Below are positions 1 to 9,359 of a DNA stretch of 29,492 nucleotides, one piece after another. Below the pieces are notes generated by a model, which saw only the letters and a list, made by a program, of their open reading frames with translations, did no database searches and had not been told where the DNA came from. The stretch lies in the IMG/VR virus record IMGVR_UViG_3300023284_000367, positions 1-29,492 of that record; one strand, given 5' to 3'. This DNA comes from a virus. The translations under genes were made by a program, and so were the position numbers. How positions within the stretch are numbered: position 1 is the stretch's first letter; the number at the start of each line of letters is the position of its first letter.

Positions 1-192
1 ATTCCAGACCGGGCTTTTGGTGAAGATGCCGAATCGCCGCTTGATACTGTACCGGTTCCGAGAACTGCTGTTATACCGAGACTCGCTGAAACTTTGGGCT
101 TTTCAGAAGAAAGGTTACAATCTGTCGTTATCACACAGAATGATCCATTACCAATGACCATTCTATCCATTGAAACGATTGTTACGGGGTAA
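1..192 (+). CDS. C-terminal end of a probable tail tubular/nozzle protein (partial)
   Basis: The frame is open from base 1 to a TAA at 190-192 and encodes the last 63 residues of a protein whose start lies upstream of the window. The tail reads ...VVITQNDPLPMTILSIETIV..., resembling the closing strand of T7 gp12-type nozzle proteins, which often end in an 'I-x-N-D-x-P-L-P' strand. Position supports this: it directly precedes the internal-protein genes, as gp12 precedes gp13-16 in T7-like phages. It is followed after two bases by the next start codon, so the two genes are probably translated together. The reading frame is certain; the product is inferred from a short tail and gene order. Confidence 0.5.
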   Translation: MPDRAFGEDAESPLDTVPVPRTAVIPRLAETLGFSEERLQSVVITQNDPLPMTILSIETIVTG

Positions 193-194
193 TT

Positions 195-668
195 ATGGGC
201 CAATTTGCAATACCGCTATTGATTGCTTCCGCGAGTGTCACTGCTCTTGCTGGCGTCCGGCAGGGGCAAGCTCTTGAGGCCCAGGGCAAGCAGAGACAGT
301 CTGAATTAAACCGGCAGGCTGAAATTGAGAAGATAGCGGCGAAGGATCGTTCTATCGAGCGTCGACGTCGATTAAATACGGTATTAGCTGGCCAGATTGC
401 GAGAACAGGCGCTTCTGGTATTCAATTCGAAGGCTCGCCCCAGGCAGTAGCGAGAAGCGACATTGAACAGTTTGAACTTGAAAAAGCCGGAGCTCGGTTC
501 TCTGATCTCGAAAGAATCAGCCAACTTCGAAGGGCAGGAACTTCTGCCAGGCAAACAGGTAAAGAAGGCAGGCGAGCCACTTTGTTAAGTACCGGGGCTC
601 AGGTTTTGGGTCAGGCCGGGCAGATCGCGACCCGACTCCCGCCGAAAAAGAAACCTGAGAAGATATAA
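195..668 (+). CDS. Small internal virion / ejection protein (T7 gp14-like position)
   Basis: 157 residues. A short hydrophobic N-terminus (about residues 5-20, small and aliphatic residues) is followed by a long, charged, helix-forming middle rich in Q, E, R and A, and a second weakly hydrophobic stretch (STGAQVLGQAGQIATRL) before a lysine-rich end. This layout is common among the small ejection proteins encoded first in podovirus internal-protein cassettes; T7 gp14 is about 196 residues. No catalytic motif is visible. It is followed by a TAATG junction, and the two genes after it are much larger virion proteins, matching a gp14-15-16 order. It likely enters the cell envelope with the DNA during infection. 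Family membership is inferred from size, composition and order, not from a diagnostic motif. Confidence 0.55.
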   Translation: MGQFAIPLLIASASVTALAGVRQGQALEAQGKQRQSELNRQAEIEKIAAKDRSIERRRRLNTVLAGQIARTGASGIQFEGSPQAVARSDIEQFELEKAGARFSDLERISQLRRAGTSARQTGKEGRRATLLSTGAQVLGQAGQIATRLPPKKKPEKI

Positions 669-2767
669 TGGCAAGATTTGAGCGTAGATCCTTTGTCACG
701 CCACAGGTCGCGCAAACCAGCGATTTAACTTCACTCGCTCAGAGATTAGGGCAGACCCGACAACTTGCAGGGCAGGCTTTTAGCACTATTGCGCCAATTG
801 CCGGAGAACGCGCCCGGAGATTAGGTGCTGGACAGGCTGTACAGGAATTTGATGAAGAGGGTAGGCCCATTGCCCCGGAGCTCAGATCGACTTTCACGGC
901 GGCTGGTAGGGGGTTTAATCAGGCTGCAATCAAAGGTTATCAGGGCGCTATCACTAATGATATTGTTGAAACGGTTTCTCGCATTGAAAATGAAAGTGCT
1001 ACAGAAGACGAATTCAATACAAAAATAGTTGAAGTCAAATCAGGGTTGTTCACTGACATCCCGCCTGAATTTCAATCTGGGTTTGCCGCATTATTTGATG
1101 ATATGACCCTAAAAGCTCGCCTGAGATTGAACAAAGGAGACATTGCCCTTCAGAGATCAGAGGACCGAGAAAATACATTAGCCGGTGTCGAGTCTTTACA
1201 ATCTGAATTATTAAAAGATGTCCGCGGTGGTGATGAAATAGGCGCATTGACTAAATTGCAAGCAATGGAGGATTTATTAGATGGCTCAGAATTGCCAGAA
1301 TCAGAAGCAACTGAGATGTTTAATAATGCTCGCAAAGCTGCGCTTGCTGAGAATGAAACGGCTGATGTAATTAATTTTATGAAAGATGGGCAATTATTCA
1401 AATCTGCTCAGGAACTGGAAAGGCTGAGATTATTGAAAACGCCGCCTGGTGATCTTTCTCAGGAAGAATGGGAGAAACATCTTGATAGTGTTGTGGCGGA
1501 AGCCTCAGACATAACCAAAGCACGCAAAGAAGTTAGAGATGTTCAGGCGGCAGCGGTGGAGGTTGAAAGAGCCGGTCTGTTGTCTGACATTATTACTGTA
1601 GCCAAAGCCGGGGAAGGATCCAGGCAGTTATTTGAAAAGGCTTTTGAAAATGGAATTATCCCATCGACAGCAAAATTTGTTGATATAGATCAAATAAATA
1701 CAAAAGCTCTGCAAGAAAAACTGAAATTACAGCAGGATTTCGATGCTGTTGTGAATCGAATCAATGGTGATGATTCCCAGGTTTTAGAACCAAAAGTAGT
1801 GAATGATTACTATGATCAGAATATCGCAGGGCTAGATGATGCGGCAAAAGCACTGTTTGTCGGACGGGTTAAGATGGTGCCAAAGGGCATTATTCAAGAG
1901 GTTGATAGTAAATTATTGAGTGGTGATCGTGGCCTTGCTGTTGAAGCCTCGAAATTGATTGATAATATTGATCAAACCCCAGGGATGGAAGATCCGTTCA
2001 CGCCACAAACCCGGTCTTTTGCTTCTCAGATCGTGAAATTGAGCGCTAATCTTGTACCGGAAGAAGCGGTAAAACTTGCTGCCCAATTGACGGATCCACG
2101 CAGCCGAAATAGAATTGAATCAAGGCAAACCGAATTTGAAGAATTGCAGAAGGGCTTTAATGGTAAAGAATTCGAGGTTCAGAATATTGTCGAGACCGGG
2201 TTATTCAATTTCAATGTCCCGCCATCTGAATTAGATAAGGGTAATATGGAGGCTGAATTCGTTGATTTGGTGGAATCTCATTTCCTGGCAGGCATGGATA
2301 TCGATGCTGCAGAAGAAAAAGCCGGTGAATTGGTTCGCCGGAACTGGAAAGAACAGACCTTCATGGGGAAAACCTCAGCTTTCAAGTATCCACTGATCGA
2401 TTATTACGCGGTTGAAGGGTCTGTCGAGTACCTGGAAGGGCAGTTAGCCAAGGACGTTAGTACATTGTTTTTTGCTGAACCGCCATCGACTGATGAAATA
2501 TTCCTGTTATCTGATAAACGGACGGCTGACGAGGCTGCTTTTGGGATCCCTACGTATTTGATCTATGTGCAACAAGACGGCCTTTTTACCAGCACAGGGC
2601 AAAGGTTCGCTCCTGATCTTGTGGCCGGTCAATTGGCAAGGGATAAACGTCTAGCCAAAGAACGACAGGAATCGGCTGAGGCAGCGGCTAAATTACAAAC
2701 AGCCGCGGAAAGACAGCGAGCGGCAGGATTGAGCAAATTAAGTGAATTAGGATTTGAGGCTCAATAA
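668..2767 (+). CDS. Large internal virion / ejection protein (T7 gp15-like position)
   Basis: 699 residues, close to T7 gp15 (about 747). The protein is acidic, almost wholly predicted alpha-helical, without obvious membrane segments, cysteines clusters or enzyme motifs. It begins MARFERRSFVTPQVAQTSDL and ends in a coiled-coil-like segment rich in A, E, K, R and Q (about residues 655-699). It starts on a TAATG junction with the small ejection protein and ends on a TAATG junction with the next gene, so all three are almost certainly co-translated. The expected role is as a component of the internal core or ejectosome that forms part of the DNA translocation channel. Assignment rests on order, size and composition. 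Confidence 0.5.
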   Translation: MARFERRSFVTPQVAQTSDLTSLAQRLGQTRQLAGQAFSTIAPIAGERARRLGAGQAVQEFDEEGRPIAPELRSTFTAAGRGFNQAAIKGYQGAITNDIVETVSRIENESATEDEFNTKIVEVKSGLFTDIPPEFQSGFAALFDDMTLKARLRLNKGDIALQRSEDRENTLAGVESLQSELLKDVRGGDEIGALTKLQAMEDLLDGSELPESEATEMFNNARKAALAENETADVINFMKDGQLFKSAQELERLRLLKTPPGDLSQEEWEKHLDSVVAEASDITKARKEVRDVQAAAVEVERAGLLSDIITVAKAGEGSRQLFEKAFENGIIPSTAKFVDIDQINTKALQEKLKLQQDFDAVVNRINGDDSQVLEPKVVNDYYDQNIAGLDDAAKALFVGRVKMVPKGIIQEVDSKLLSGDRGLAVEASKLIDNIDQTPGMEDPFTPQTRSFASQIVKLSANLVPEEAVKLAAQLTDPRSRNRIESRQTEFEELQKGFNGKEFEVQNIVETGLFNFNVPPSELDKGNMEAEFVDLVESHFLAGMDIDAAEEKAGELVRRNWKEQTFMGKTSAFKYPLIDYYAVEGSVEYLEGQLAKDVSTLFFAEPPSTDEIFLLSDKRTADEAAFGIPTYLIYVQQDGLFTSTGQRFAPDLVAGQLARDKRLAKERQESAEAAAKLQTAAERQRAAGLSKLSELGFEAQ

Positions 2768-5655
2768 TGCTAGTTCCTGATCAGCGCATATTTACAGAAG
2801 TTGGTCGATCGATAGGCGCTGACCTGGTTGTCAGTGAGCCGCAAAGCCCAGAAGCCACGGAAATTGTAAAGGCGGCATTTCAGACCGAGAACTCCCTGGC
2901 TTCTGCCATTGTCAAAGAATGGGGATTGCCTGATGGGTACGTGACGAATGAAGAATTCAACCCATTCGAACTGATGACGGATGCTGAGAAAGACAACCCT
3001 ATATTTTCAAGTCATGCGCTATTAACTGACTCACCAGAAGAATTAAATTCACTGCGCAAACAGAACGACCTGGAAACAGAGAACCGGCAGATATTACAGG
3101 ATGCAGGCGCGCTTGGTGTTCTGGCTATATTTGGTGCTGCATTAACTGATCCGGTTAATTTGATTCCTGTCGGTGGTGTTGCTTATCGAACCTATAAAAC
3201 AGGCGGTTCATTGTTGGCTGGTGCCGTGGCTACTGGTTCGGTTGCTGCGGGAGTGGCCGCGGCCAATGAAGCATCCTTACACGCAACACAGATCCAGAGA
3301 ACTTTCGGGGAATCGGCGATTAATATGAGTGCGGCTTTATTGCTTGGCGGTGCTCTTGGTGCAGGATCCCGACATTTAGCCAATAGAAAATTGCTCGCTG
3401 AAATTGAAGAGGTGAGTAACGTTGAGCCGAAAATCGCCGTAGGGCAGGACTCAGTAGGGGCCATGAGTGCTATCCGTGATGTGCAGATAACGGGTAAGGT
3501 TTCCAGGGGACTCGCTAAAATCTTAGGATGGGACCCACTGACCCGGACACTGACCAGTAAAAATCCGTTCACTCGAAGATTATCTGCGAAATTAGCAGAA
3601 AGTCCCTATTTACTCGACGGTGAAAATCTAACGGCTGTCCAGTCTGTTGTTAAGGTCAGGATCTCAGAATCTTATAATGTTGCTTACACACAGCACCTTG
3701 ACAGTTTCAAAGAGTTCAGGAAGGCGGGCGGTAAATTAAAACGAAGTGAATTCAATGAACTTGTCTCGAGAGAACAGCGCGACCCAGGATCTGTTGACAA
3801 TCCGCATGTGAAAAAGTCAGCTGCAGCATGGGAAAAAAATACCTATGCACCATTACGAAAAGAAGCGATCGAAGCAAAATTATTGCCAGAAGACGTGAAG
3901 GTTGAAAATGCAACACAATATCTCAACAGGCAATGGATTCCTGAAAAAATAGCAGCGAAACTTCCCGCATTTTTACAGAAAACAGAGCAATGGCTAAAGG
4001 CTAATAATATTGATGAGACTGTTGATATTCCCGATCTAGCCTTGCAGATATCACGAAGAATGATGACTGTCAGAGATGGAATGTTACCTTATGACTATGA
4101 CATTATGACAGAGATTTTAAGGCCAGCTAGAGGGGCAAAAGCTGGGTTGTCAAAGTCATTTAAGCCGCTGACTTTTCAGGTAGATTCAAAAGACTTCGAG
4201 GAATTCATAGAAAACAATATCGAAGTTCTGGCCCGGAATTATGTCAGGCGCACTGTCCCGGATATTGAATTTACCAAAGCATTTGACGGTGACCGGGCAA
4301 TGACATCGGAGCTCGGCGATATGCAGAACTGGTATACAAAAGAGATCAAAGCAGCTAAAACTGAAAAAGAACGATTGAAACTGCAAAAACAGGCTTCAAA
4401 GGATAAACGTGATCTGGAAGCAATGAACGAACGGATTCGGGGCATCTACCAGGGCGGCTCTAATATTGTAGATCCAGAATCTATTTTCGGTCGAATGATG
4501 AAAGTTAGCCGGGATCTGAACTATTTGCGCTTTATGGGTGGAGTGGTCCCAGCTTCTCTGTCGGATGTGGCTCGTATCACGATGTCTGAGGGTCTTGGCA
4601 GGGTTTTCGCTAAAGGTCTAGTACCAATGATCCGGAACCTTAAAACCTTCAAGATAGCCGCTAAGGAGGCTCGTGCTTGGGGTATTGGTGAGGATATGAT
4701 CTCAGGTAATCGAGCGGATATCCTTGCCGACATATCAGATTATTCTCGAGGGCTGACTGTCGGCGAACGGGTTGTTCATTCTGCCGCCCAGGGATTCAGT
4801 AAAATAAATCTGATTAATCAGTGGACCGCTGCGATGAAGAACCTGCAGACTGTTGTCATGCAGAACGAGATTGTGCCGAATATGGTCAAGGGCAAGACTG
4901 ATAAACGGCTGGTTCGATTGGGCATATCTGATGCAAATCAAATCAATATTGGCCGGGAATTAGGCAAGCATGGCAAAGAGGTTGATGGTATCTGGCTGGC
5001 TAATGTCGGTAATTGGGATAATCCAGAGTTAGGCATGATGTATAAAACCGCCATGCGCAAAGAATCCGATCGGGTGATTGTGATACCAGGTGAAGAAAAG
5101 CCGCTGTTTATGTCCACAGAGATGGGCAAAACGATATTCCAGTTCAGATCTTTTATGATGGCTGCGACCCAAAGGGTATTGATTTCCAGTATTCAAGGGC
5201 AGGATGCGAACATGCTGCAGGGAATGATGGCAATGATGACCATGGGAATGGCAACCTATGCTTTCAAGCAGTGGGATGCTAACCGACCTTTATCAGATGA
5301 TCCGGCTGTGTGGATAGCGGAAGGAATCGACAGAAGCGGCATGACCGGCTCGATCATGGAGATTAACAACACGGTTGAGAAAATATCCCGGAATACTCTC
5401 GGATTGAGACCGCTATTGAATATTGACACCCCGGCCAGTCGATTCGCTTCCCGGGATTCAACAGAGGCATTTTTTGGGCCCACTTTCGGATCATTATTGT
5501 CTACTGTGACAAAGGTCGCTGGCGCCGCTTCATCAACAGAATGGAAGGATTCAGATACCAGGGCTTTGCGTAGATTGTTGCCTTATCAGAATTTGGCGAT
5601 TATTCGGCAGGGAATTGATAAAATGGAAGCCTCTGTCAATGAAGTTGTGAACTAA
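2767..5655 (+). CDS. Very large internal virion / DNA ejection protein with membrane-like segments (T7 gp16-like position)
   Basis: 962 residues. After an acidic N-terminus there are three hydrophobic or Gly/Ala-rich stretches (about residues 114-138, 147-168 and 187-200), then a long helical, charged body with a coiled-coil-like part around residues 520-560, and near the C-terminus a Met/Ala-rich hydrophobic stretch (LQGMMAMMTMGMATYAF). Such interspersed hydrophobic helices suit a protein that inserts into the envelope during ejection. I see no lytic transglycosylase motif at the N-terminus, unlike T7 gp16, so peptidoglycan cutting would have to come from elsewhere in the virion. It is joined to both neighbours by TAATG overlaps. 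The ejection role is inferred from context and architecture. Confidence 0.5.
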   Translation: MLVPDQRIFTEVGRSIGADLVVSEPQSPEATEIVKAAFQTENSLASAIVKEWGLPDGYVTNEEFNPFELMTDAEKDNPIFSSHALLTDSPEELNSLRKQNDLETENRQILQDAGALGVLAIFGAALTDPVNLIPVGGVAYRTYKTGGSLLAGAVATGSVAAGVAAANEASLHATQIQRTFGESAINMSAALLLGGALGAGSRHLANRKLLAEIEEVSNVEPKIAVGQDSVGAMSAIRDVQITGKVSRGLAKILGWDPLTRTLTSKNPFTRRLSAKLAESPYLLDGENLTAVQSVVKVRISESYNVAYTQHLDSFKEFRKAGGKLKRSEFNELVSREQRDPGSVDNPHVKKSAAAWEKNTYAPLRKEAIEAKLLPEDVKVENATQYLNRQWIPEKIAAKLPAFLQKTEQWLKANNIDETVDIPDLALQISRRMMTVRDGMLPYDYDIMTEILRPARGAKAGLSKSFKPLTFQVDSKDFEEFIENNIEVLARNYVRRTVPDIEFTKAFDGDRAMTSELGDMQNWYTKEIKAAKTEKERLKLQKQASKDKRDLEAMNERIRGIYQGGSNIVDPESIFGRMMKVSRDLNYLRFMGGVVPASLSDVARITMSEGLGRVFAKGLVPMIRNLKTFKIAAKEARAWGIGEDMISGNRADILADISDYSRGLTVGERVVHSAAQGFSKINLINQWTAAMKNLQTVVMQNEIVPNMVKGKTDKRLVRLGISDANQINIGRELGKHGKEVDGIWLANVGNWDNPELGMMYKTAMRKESDRVIVIPGEEKPLFMSTEMGKTIFQFRSFMMAATQRVLISSIQGQDANMLQGMMAMMTMGMATYAFKQWDANRPLSDDPAVWIAEGIDRSGMTGSIMEINNTVEKISRNTLGLRPLLNIDTPASRFASRDSTEAFFGPTFGSLLSTVTKVAGAASSTEWKDSDTRALRRLLPYQNLAIIRQGIDKMEASVNEVVN

Positions 5656-6248
5656 TGGCTGATTCTCTACAAGTTTTAAGGGATATTTCATCTGAGAATG
5701 TTAGAGAAGGGAGAACAATTTCTAACCCGGATGGAAGCACTTCGAGTATCCGCAGCGGCTCGGTTAGAGATGAAAGATTGAATAAGGGCAGGCCAACATT
5801 GATCCCCTTTGTTGGCAACAAAAGGATCATGTCTCAAGATGAAGCGATTCAGAGTGCTATTGATTCCGGGCTTAAATTCCCTTCATTCGATACTGATGAA
5901 GCGGCAACAGCGGCATCAGTTAAATTATCAAATTCATTGGGCATGGCAGGCGAACTTAAAAGATTAGGAATTAACCCGGCCCCGCATCCTTCATTACAGG
6001 GAACGGGCTTTACCAGGGCAGAGTTTGAAGCATTCAGGGTGCTGGCTGATCCAATGGAACTGGTGAATAAGACCATGGAGACAGAGACATATCAGCTGTT
6101 TAATGACAATGAAAAGCGGTTATCTATACAGCTGATCGTTGATCAATTTCAGGCTGATGCAGAGTCTCAGGTCTTTGATACAAAGAATGATGGGTTTCGA
6201 AGTTTCCGGGAAAGAGCTCGGAAGGTTCGAACAATAGGAGAAAATTAA
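5655..6248 (+). CDS. Hypothetical virion-operon protein
   Basis: 197 residues, soluble and acidic, no signal peptide, membrane span or catalytic motif recognised. The N-terminal part contains a Gly/Ser/Asn segment (NPDGSTSSIRSGSVRDERLN) followed by KGRPTLIPFVGNKRIMSQDE and an alanine/serine-rich helical segment. Between the ejection proteins and the tail fibre, with TAATG junctions on both sides, it is probably a minor virion or tail-assembly protein. No function is assigned. Confidence 0.6.
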   Translation: MADSLQVLRDISSENVREGRTISNPDGSTSSIRSGSVRDERLNKGRPTLIPFVGNKRIMSQDEAIQSAIDSGLKFPSFDTDEAATAASVKLSNSLGMAGELKRLGINPAPHPSLQGTGFTRAEFEAFRVLADPMELVNKTMETETYQLFNDNEKRLSIQLIVDQFQADAESQVFDTKNDGFRSFRERARKVRTIGEN

Positions 6249-8380
6249 TGGTCCAGCAAGTCATCGACCAGGTTCCACGAATACAATTCACTGCAACAGC
6301 GGGGCAGACAATCTTCCCCTATGGTTTTCTGATCCTGGTGAAGACAGATATCACTGTTGAGCAGAATGGTACGCCACTGGTTGTCGATGTTGGTTTTACT
6401 GTAAGCGGTGTTGGTGTGATTACAGGCGGCAATGTAACGCTAACATCCGGGGCGACAGTCGGTGACATTATTACTGTTTATCGATCTCAAGGTTTTGATA
6501 GACAAGTTGATTTCCAGGAATCCGGAGATTTTCTTTCTGCCACAGTGAATGGTGACATGAACCGCACGATCCTTATGTTGCAGCAAAACCGGGAAGAGTT
6601 AGCGAGATCATTGCAATACCCAATTGATGATATTGTCGGGACTAATTTATTACCGGTGAAAGCCGACAGGTTAAATAAATTTCTGGGGTTTGATGTTAAC
6701 GGCAATCCAACGGCCTTAGACAATCTGATCAATACCACGTCGGCAGATACAGTTTCCTCCATTGCCTTACTTAAAGCCCTATCTGCATCAGATGGCGATT
6801 CTGTTCTGGTCACTGGCTACTATGTTGATTCTGATGGTGGTGGTGGTCATTATCAATTTGACTCATCAAGTGCTGTCGCTGATAACGGCGGGACAATTAT
6901 AGCGCCCAATGTCGGTTCTGGTAGATGGATTCTTAATGTTCCTGGCTCGTTAAGTCCTCTGCAATTTGGCGCTGTAGGGGATAACGTCACTGATGATAGC
7001 GGCGCATTCCAAGCGATGTATGATTATCTTGATGATAACGATCTGGCCATTCCGATATTTGTTCCACCACGAATTTATTACCATTTGACCTCTGTTGATC
7101 TGCCTCAAAACCTCACTGTTCGGCATTATGCAATCTCTGGTTATGGCGCAACAATAAGGACTGACCAGGCTATTGATATGTGGAAGAGAATTCCCGCTGA
7201 TCAGACAGCGGCTCTACTTGTTATCAGTAAATCAGCGCCGGTTGTCCTGGGGATTACCTTTATAGGCGATAGCACCACTGATCAGAATGGTTTAAATATT
7301 GGCGCAACATACACGGCTGCGGTTGTCGATTGTTCTTTTGTCACATTAGACAGGGGGCTCATTTATACATTTTGTCTTCATGGTCAAATTGTCCGAGCGC
7401 GGTTTACAAACTGTGTTTTCCGCCCATTGATTATCAGAAGTGCTGGTGATGACGGTGAAGGTGGCGGGGCTGTTTGGACAGGGGCTACCATTGCGGCCTC
7501 AGCGTCTAATGCAGCAAGAGTGACCGGAACTAGAGTTTTCGGCGCCGCTGGCCATGATGCCAGTTACAATATTTTTGGCTCTGACATGGTGATCCTGGAC
7601 AACTGCATCAGTGAAGGTGACCATGATAATTTCGATTTGCAGTATGATTTCCAAAGCAATAGCAGCGTTAATAATTTCGTTATTCGGAATTTCTGGTGCG
7701 AGGCTCCCGGGGCAGTTCTTAATTTCAAAATCGCAGGGAAGGGAGGGGTTCTTATTGATGGGGCCCAAAGGATATTCCCGGCAGCTTTTTTGGATGCTTC
7801 TGGTTCTTCTTCCGCTGTTGTATTCAGGATTAAAAATACTTCCTTCTGGAGCAATATGCCCACTGGCGCTGATCCCAATAATCCTAATGCGCGCTGGTTT
7901 TATCATACTAATGGCGGTGGTTATAACGGTGTTGAATCTGGCACATCAACGGGAACAGCTTTCGAGTTTGAATTGGGTGAGATACTTAACTCAACAGAAT
8001 TTCTTGATGCTAATAACTGGGAAGACGCCACATTACCTCTTGTCATGTCGGTTAAAGGCTTTAGAGGTGCAAATGGTGGTGCCTTTTGGGAAGCCATAGG
8101 GCAGATGAATATTGAAGCGCCGACCGTTGCTATAGAATCACAATCTGCCAATGTATTTATAACGGCAGCAACGAAGGTAACACTTAAATCCAACAATGGC
8201 GACGTTGAGATAGATCCGAGTAGCTCCACTTTTGGTGCAAAAATTACTGGCAGAATTAAAGCCAATGATGCGATTACAGGGTTTACAACTTTGGGCTCTG
8301 TTGCAGGTAAAATTGCAATATATAATACCTCTGGAACCTTGATCGGATTCGCCCCATTGTATGACGCTATTACTACTTAA
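6248..8380 (+). CDS. Tail fibre / tailspike: T7-like anchor plus pectate-lyase-like beta-helix
   Basis: 710 residues. Residues 1 to about 125 resemble the T7 gp17 N-terminal virion-binding domain (phage T7 tail fibre family): beta-rich, with FPYGFLILVKTDITVEQNG, a 'IITVYRSQGFDRQVDF' strand and an ending helix NGDMNRTILMLQQNREELAR. Around residues 235-260 comes SPLQFGAVGDNVTDDSGAFQ, the entry motif of the pectate lyase superfamily (Pectate_lyase_3) found in phage depolymerases. The following roughly 350 residues carry repeated V/I-D-x-C and N-x-x-F strands of a right-handed beta-helix. The C-terminus is a beta-rich trimerisation-like region. It likely binds, and perhaps digests, a surface polysaccharide. 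Catalytic residues cannot be assigned by eye. It ends the virion operon. Confidence 0.82.
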   Translation: MVQQVIDQVPRIQFTATAGQTIFPYGFLILVKTDITVEQNGTPLVVDVGFTVSGVGVITGGNVTLTSGATVGDIITVYRSQGFDRQVDFQESGDFLSATVNGDMNRTILMLQQNREELARSLQYPIDDIVGTNLLPVKADRLNKFLGFDVNGNPTALDNLINTTSADTVSSIALLKALSASDGDSVLVTGYYVDSDGGGGHYQFDSSSAVADNGGTIIAPNVGSGRWILNVPGSLSPLQFGAVGDNVTDDSGAFQAMYDYLDDNDLAIPIFVPPRIYYHLTSVDLPQNLTVRHYAISGYGATIRTDQAIDMWKRIPADQTAALLVISKSAPVVLGITFIGDSTTDQNGLNIGATYTAAVVDCSFVTLDRGLIYTFCLHGQIVRARFTNCVFRPLIIRSAGDDGEGGGAVWTGATIAASASNAARVTGTRVFGAAGHDASYNIFGSDMVILDNCISEGDHDNFDLQYDFQSNSSVNNFVIRNFWCEAPGAVLNFKIAGKGGVLIDGAQRIFPAAFLDASGSSSAVVFRIKNTSFWSNMPTGADPNNPNARWFYHTNGGGYNGVESGTSTGTAFEFELGEILNSTEFLDANNWEDATLPLVMSVKGFRGANGGAFWEAIGQMNIEAPTVAIESQSANVFITAATKVTLKSNNGDVEIDPSSSTFGAKITGRIKANDAITGFTTLGSVAGKIAIYNTSGTLIGFAPLYDAITT

Positions 8381-8394
8381 ATGAGAGATTGAAA

Positions 8395-8586
8395 ATGGAA
8401 GCATTCAAGATAGAACATGATCCGAGCCAGCCTAACCCTTACCTTGTTTATAGGAAACAGGATGAAAACTGGACTCATTTAGGCGGTAGCCCATCGAGAC
8501 AAGTGGCAGAGAAATTCATTACTGATTATGTTGCCAGAGAAGAAATTGCATACTTTGATGCAAGTGGTCAGCTGCTTCCATCCTGA
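8395..8586 (+). CDS. Small hypothetical protein after the tail fibre
   Basis: 63 residues from ATG 8395, preferred over an in-frame TTG six bases upstream because GAGAG (8383-8387) sits seven bases before the ATG. The sequence starts MEAFKIEHDPSQPNPYLVYR and looks like a small mixed alpha/beta protein without cysteines or membrane segment. It is the last rightward gene and overlaps the 3' end of the leftward exonuclease gene by 19 bases, so the two transcription units converge here. No function recognised; a tail-fibre chaperone is possible by position only. Confidence 0.6.
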   Translation: MEAFKIEHDPSQPNPYLVYRKQDENWTHLGGSPSRQVAEKFITDYVAREEIAYFDASGQLLPS

Positions 8587-9167
8587 ATAGCCCAATAAAC
8601 CGCCAGGGATGCTGCAACATCGATCATCGCATCGTGAGCACCGGTAAGATCCTGGCCAGTGAAATGTTTGTAAGCCTCTGACAGACTGGCTGACTTGTAA
8701 TGAAACCGTTTAGCGGCCTTCATTTTGGCTGTAGGAGGGCATTTAACAATCGGCGTTGATAGGCGCATGGTGCAGATGTTCTTATTCTGAACCTTCCAGG
8801 CTTGCTGAACCTGCTCTGTTGAATATCTGAAAGTGGCTATCCGGATGATTCGGGCGTCGAAATTCTCATTGTGTCCGAGCCTGGTGGAAGACATTCGCCA
8901 TAATTCGAAAAACTCTTCCAGCGCTTCTTTCTCCGGGATCCCTTCATCCATAGCCTGTTCTTCTGTGATGCCGTGAACCGCTACCGCTTCTGGGTGAAAT
9001 GACCAGCCATCTGGTTTTACAATTCGATTCATCGATTGAGTTTCTTCCCTGGTTTCTTCGTCGATCACCAGGGCGGCCAGTTGCACAATATGCGGCTGGT
9101 GTTTTGCAGATGACGGTTTTGGAAAGTCGACCATCCCGCTCGTCTCCGTGTCATACGCTAATATCAT
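8568..9167 (-). CDS. DEDDh-type 3'-5' exonuclease
   Basis: 199 residues. Motif I is D6-T-E8 in MILAYDTETSG, motif II is L-G-H-N-x-x-F-D104, and motif III is H178-D-A-M-I-D183, the H-x4-D spacing of DEDDh enzymes (RNase T, DNA polymerase III epsilon family). All four acidic residues and the catalytic histidine are present, so it should be an active two-metal exonuclease on single-stranded DNA or RNA ends. It is the last gene of the leftward early operon, with an ATGA overlap to the small gene upstream. With the PD-(D/E)XK nuclease and annealing protein of the same operon it probably serves recombination or host nucleic acid turnover. Motif evidence is strong; the substrate is unknown. Confidence 0.88.
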   Translation of the reverse strand: MILAYDTETSGMVDFPKPSSAKHQPHIVQLAALVIDEETREETQSMNRIVKPDGWSFHPEAVAVHGITEEQAMDEGIPEKEALEEFFELWRMSSTRLGHNENFDARIIRIATFRYSTEQVQQAWKVQNKNICTMRLSTPIVKCPPTAKMKAAKRFHYKSASLSEAYKHFTGQDLTGAHDAMIDVAASLAVYWAIQDGSS

Positions 9168-9349
9168 TTTGAATTCTCCGTTGTTATTCGGTCCAGCTCT
9201 GCGATGTGAGTAGTTAAAATCTGTTCTAGTCGATCAACATGATAACCAAAATTCTCAGCTGCTCTATTCATAGTATCAGCGGCACCAGATATGTTATGCC
9301 CGGCGCGAACAACATCTTCTGACCCAAGTAAAGTTACGTAATCACCCAT
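9164..9349 (-). CDS. Small helical hypothetical protein
   Basis: 61 residues, starting MGDYVTLLGSEDVVRAGHNI, with a good Shine-Dalgarno (AAGGAG on the minus strand, about 9 bases upstream). It is predicted to be mostly helical with heptad-like hydrophobic spacing in its second half (YHVDRLEQILTTHIAELDRI), so it may form a short coiled coil. It lies between the coiled-coil protein and the DEDDh exonuclease and shares an ATGA overlap with the latter. No function recognised. Confidence 0.65.
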   Translation of the reverse strand: MGDYVTLLGSEDVVRAGHNISGAADTMNRAAENFGYHVDRLEQILTTHIAELDRITTENSK

Positions 9350-9359
9350 TTCATTCTCC

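Noticed and set aside
3192-3572. 126-codon frame on the minus strand
   Set aside because: It lies wholly inside the large ejection protein gene on the other strand, has no RBS, and its composition (runs of Ser/Ala/Pro) is typical of an antisense frame.
7611-8099. 162-codon frame on the plus strand
   Set aside because: It overlaps the tail fibre in another frame. The fibre has clear domain motifs; this frame is hydrophobic nonsense rich in Leu and Ile.
8380-8600. Bidirectional terminator between the converging operons
   Set aside because: The genes overlap by 19 bases and no hairpin with a U tract could be found in this stretch.
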